DNA from: Bordetella parapertussis
Lineage (GTDB): Bacteria > Pseudomonadota > Gammaproteobacteria > Burkholderiales > Burkholderiaceae_B
Length of the DNA: 64,000 nt
Direction of reading: 5' to 3'
Assembly (NCBI GenBank): GCA_945903445.1
Contig: CAMDNZ010000012.1
Location: 1-64,000, forward strand
Shown here: one piece after another, positions 63,369-64,000 of the stretch
Numbering within the stretch: position 1 is the stretch's first letter
How the letters are laid out: every line of letters begins with the position of its first letter
Program-made: the position numbers and the translations under genes
The notes under the pieces: model-generated
Told to the model about the DNA's origin: nothing
Seen by the model: the letters and a program-made list of their open reading frames with translations, nothing else
The model's database searches: none

Positions 63369-64000
63369 ATGAATCCCGGCCTGATTTTCCTGATCACCAG
63401 TGTGTGTTGCAGCGTCACCGTTGCGGTGCTGCTGAAGCTCGCGCGCCAGCGCGGCATCGACGTGCAGCAGGCGATCGCCATGAACTATGCGATGGCGGTC
63501 GGTCTCGTCTTGCTCATCCTTAACCCGTCAGTGGACGCCTTACGCTCGCCCACCACGCCCTGGGGTATTTTGTTGGCCCTGGGTGTGCTGCTGCCAGCGG
63601 TGTTCATCGCCATGGCCCAGGCCGTGCGCCACGCCGGTATCGTGCGCAGCGATGCCGCCCAGCGGCTGTCGCTGTTCATCCCGCTGCTGATGGCTTTCGT
63701 GCTGTTCGGCGAAACCTTCACACTACGCAAAGTCGCCGCCATCGCCTTGGGCCTGCTGGCCTTGTTCTGCCTGCTCAAGCGTCAACCCGCCTCGGATGCA
63801 GCCGAATCGACACCCGCCGGCCGGGCGCTGTGGATCTGGCCGCTGGCCGTCTGGCTGGGCTATGGCGTCATCGATGTGTTGTTCAAACAGATGGCACGCA
63901 CCGGCACGGCGTTTCCGTCCGGTTTGCTGGCGGCGTTCTCGTTGGCCGGCGTCTTGATCACGCTGTATCTGATCGTTCGACGCACTCGCTGGCATGCCGC
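63369..64000 (+). CDS. EamA/DMT-family transporter (truncated by window end)
   Basis: At least 210 residues from ATG 63369, running off the window. Multiple membrane helices (LIFLITSVCCSVTVAVLLK, AVGLVLLILNP, WGILLALGVLLPAVFIAMA) with EamA-style repeats; LSLFIPLLMAFVLFGETF is the typical end of helix 4. Exporter or metabolite carrier of unknown substrate. Confidence 0.85.
   Translation, partial: MNPGLIFLITSVCCSVTVAVLLKLARQRGIDVQQAIAMNYAMAVGLVLLILNPSVDALRSPTTPWGILLALGVLLPAVFIAMAQAVRHAGIVRSDAAQRLSLFIPLLMAFVLFGETFTLRKVAAIALGLLALFCLLKRQPASDAAESTPAGRALWIWPLAVWLGYGVIDVLFKQMARTGTAFPSGLLAAFSLAGVLITLYLIVRRTRWHA

Overview
The window is a GC-rich, densely coded bacterial chromosome segment. Its gene content and order (tkt-gap-pgk, maeB, ubiD, cysG, queA-tgt-yajC-secD-secF, miaB-phoH-ybeY-corC-lnt) suggest a betaproteobacterium of the order Burkholderiales, most likely Alcaligenaceae (Bordetella/Achromobacter/Pusillimonas relatives). 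This placement is inferred from remembered gene order and protein style; no search was run. I saw no insertion sequence, prophage, CRISPR array or rRNA operon.

Layout. 1-3.4 kb (minus): an L-lactate dehydrogenase-type flavoenzyme, an M23 endopeptidase, a small lipoprotein and MogA. 3.6-6.3 kb (plus): a large DUF3141 (PHA-synthase-like) protein with a histone-like basic tail. 6.4-10.7 kb (minus): tkt-gapA-pgk. 10.9-12.1 kb: rsmE converging on an orphan barstar homologue. 12.4-15.6 kb (minus): an FAD-binding-like protein coupled to maeB. 15.7-19.3 kb: an aminotransferase, a membrane-anchored lytic transglycosylase and ubiD. 19.3-22.3 kb (minus): a five-gene run of yqjD-yqjE-yqjK-like genes leading into a haem-type ABC importer (hmuU-hmuV) with no binding protein. 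22.5-26.2 kb (minus): an unknown secreted protein, then a proline iminopeptidase/MoxY-like kinase/LuxR-type regulator operon. 26.4-30.0 kb: cysG converging on upp, then dacB. 30.2-35.8 kb (plus): queA-tgt-yajC-secD-secF. 35.9-42.3 kb: a PAP2 phosphatase, then miaB-phoH-ybeY-corC-lnt. 42.4-42.9 kb: tRNA-Ala, tRNA-Glu and tRNA-Asp behind one sigma-70-like promoter.

43.5-55.5 kb is the most unusual part. A BaeSR-like two-component system is divergent from a tightly overlapping plus-strand operon: TolC/OprM-type lipoprotein, DevC/MacB-like permease, LolD-like ATPase, lipoprotein membrane-fusion protein, HAD phosphatase, alpha/beta hydrolase and a pair of four-helix EamA/SMR-type transporters. It converges, with gene overlap, on a minus-strand operon: class III aminotransferase, FemAB/GNAT-like acyl- or aminoacyl-transferase and a divergent arginase-family enzyme. 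I read this as a candidate undescribed biosynthesis-plus-export locus for an amine- or amino-acid-bearing envelope or secreted metabolite. The product is unknown and the link is inferred from gene context.

55.8-64 kb: a NadN-like 5'-nucleotidase lipoprotein, a Pmp3/YqaE peptide, and a 2,3-dihydroxybenzoate operon (entC, a stand-alone isochorismatase without carrier-protein domain, entA) with a candidate Fur site. An NDP-forming acyl-CoA synthetase and the start of an EamA transporter cut by the window end follow.
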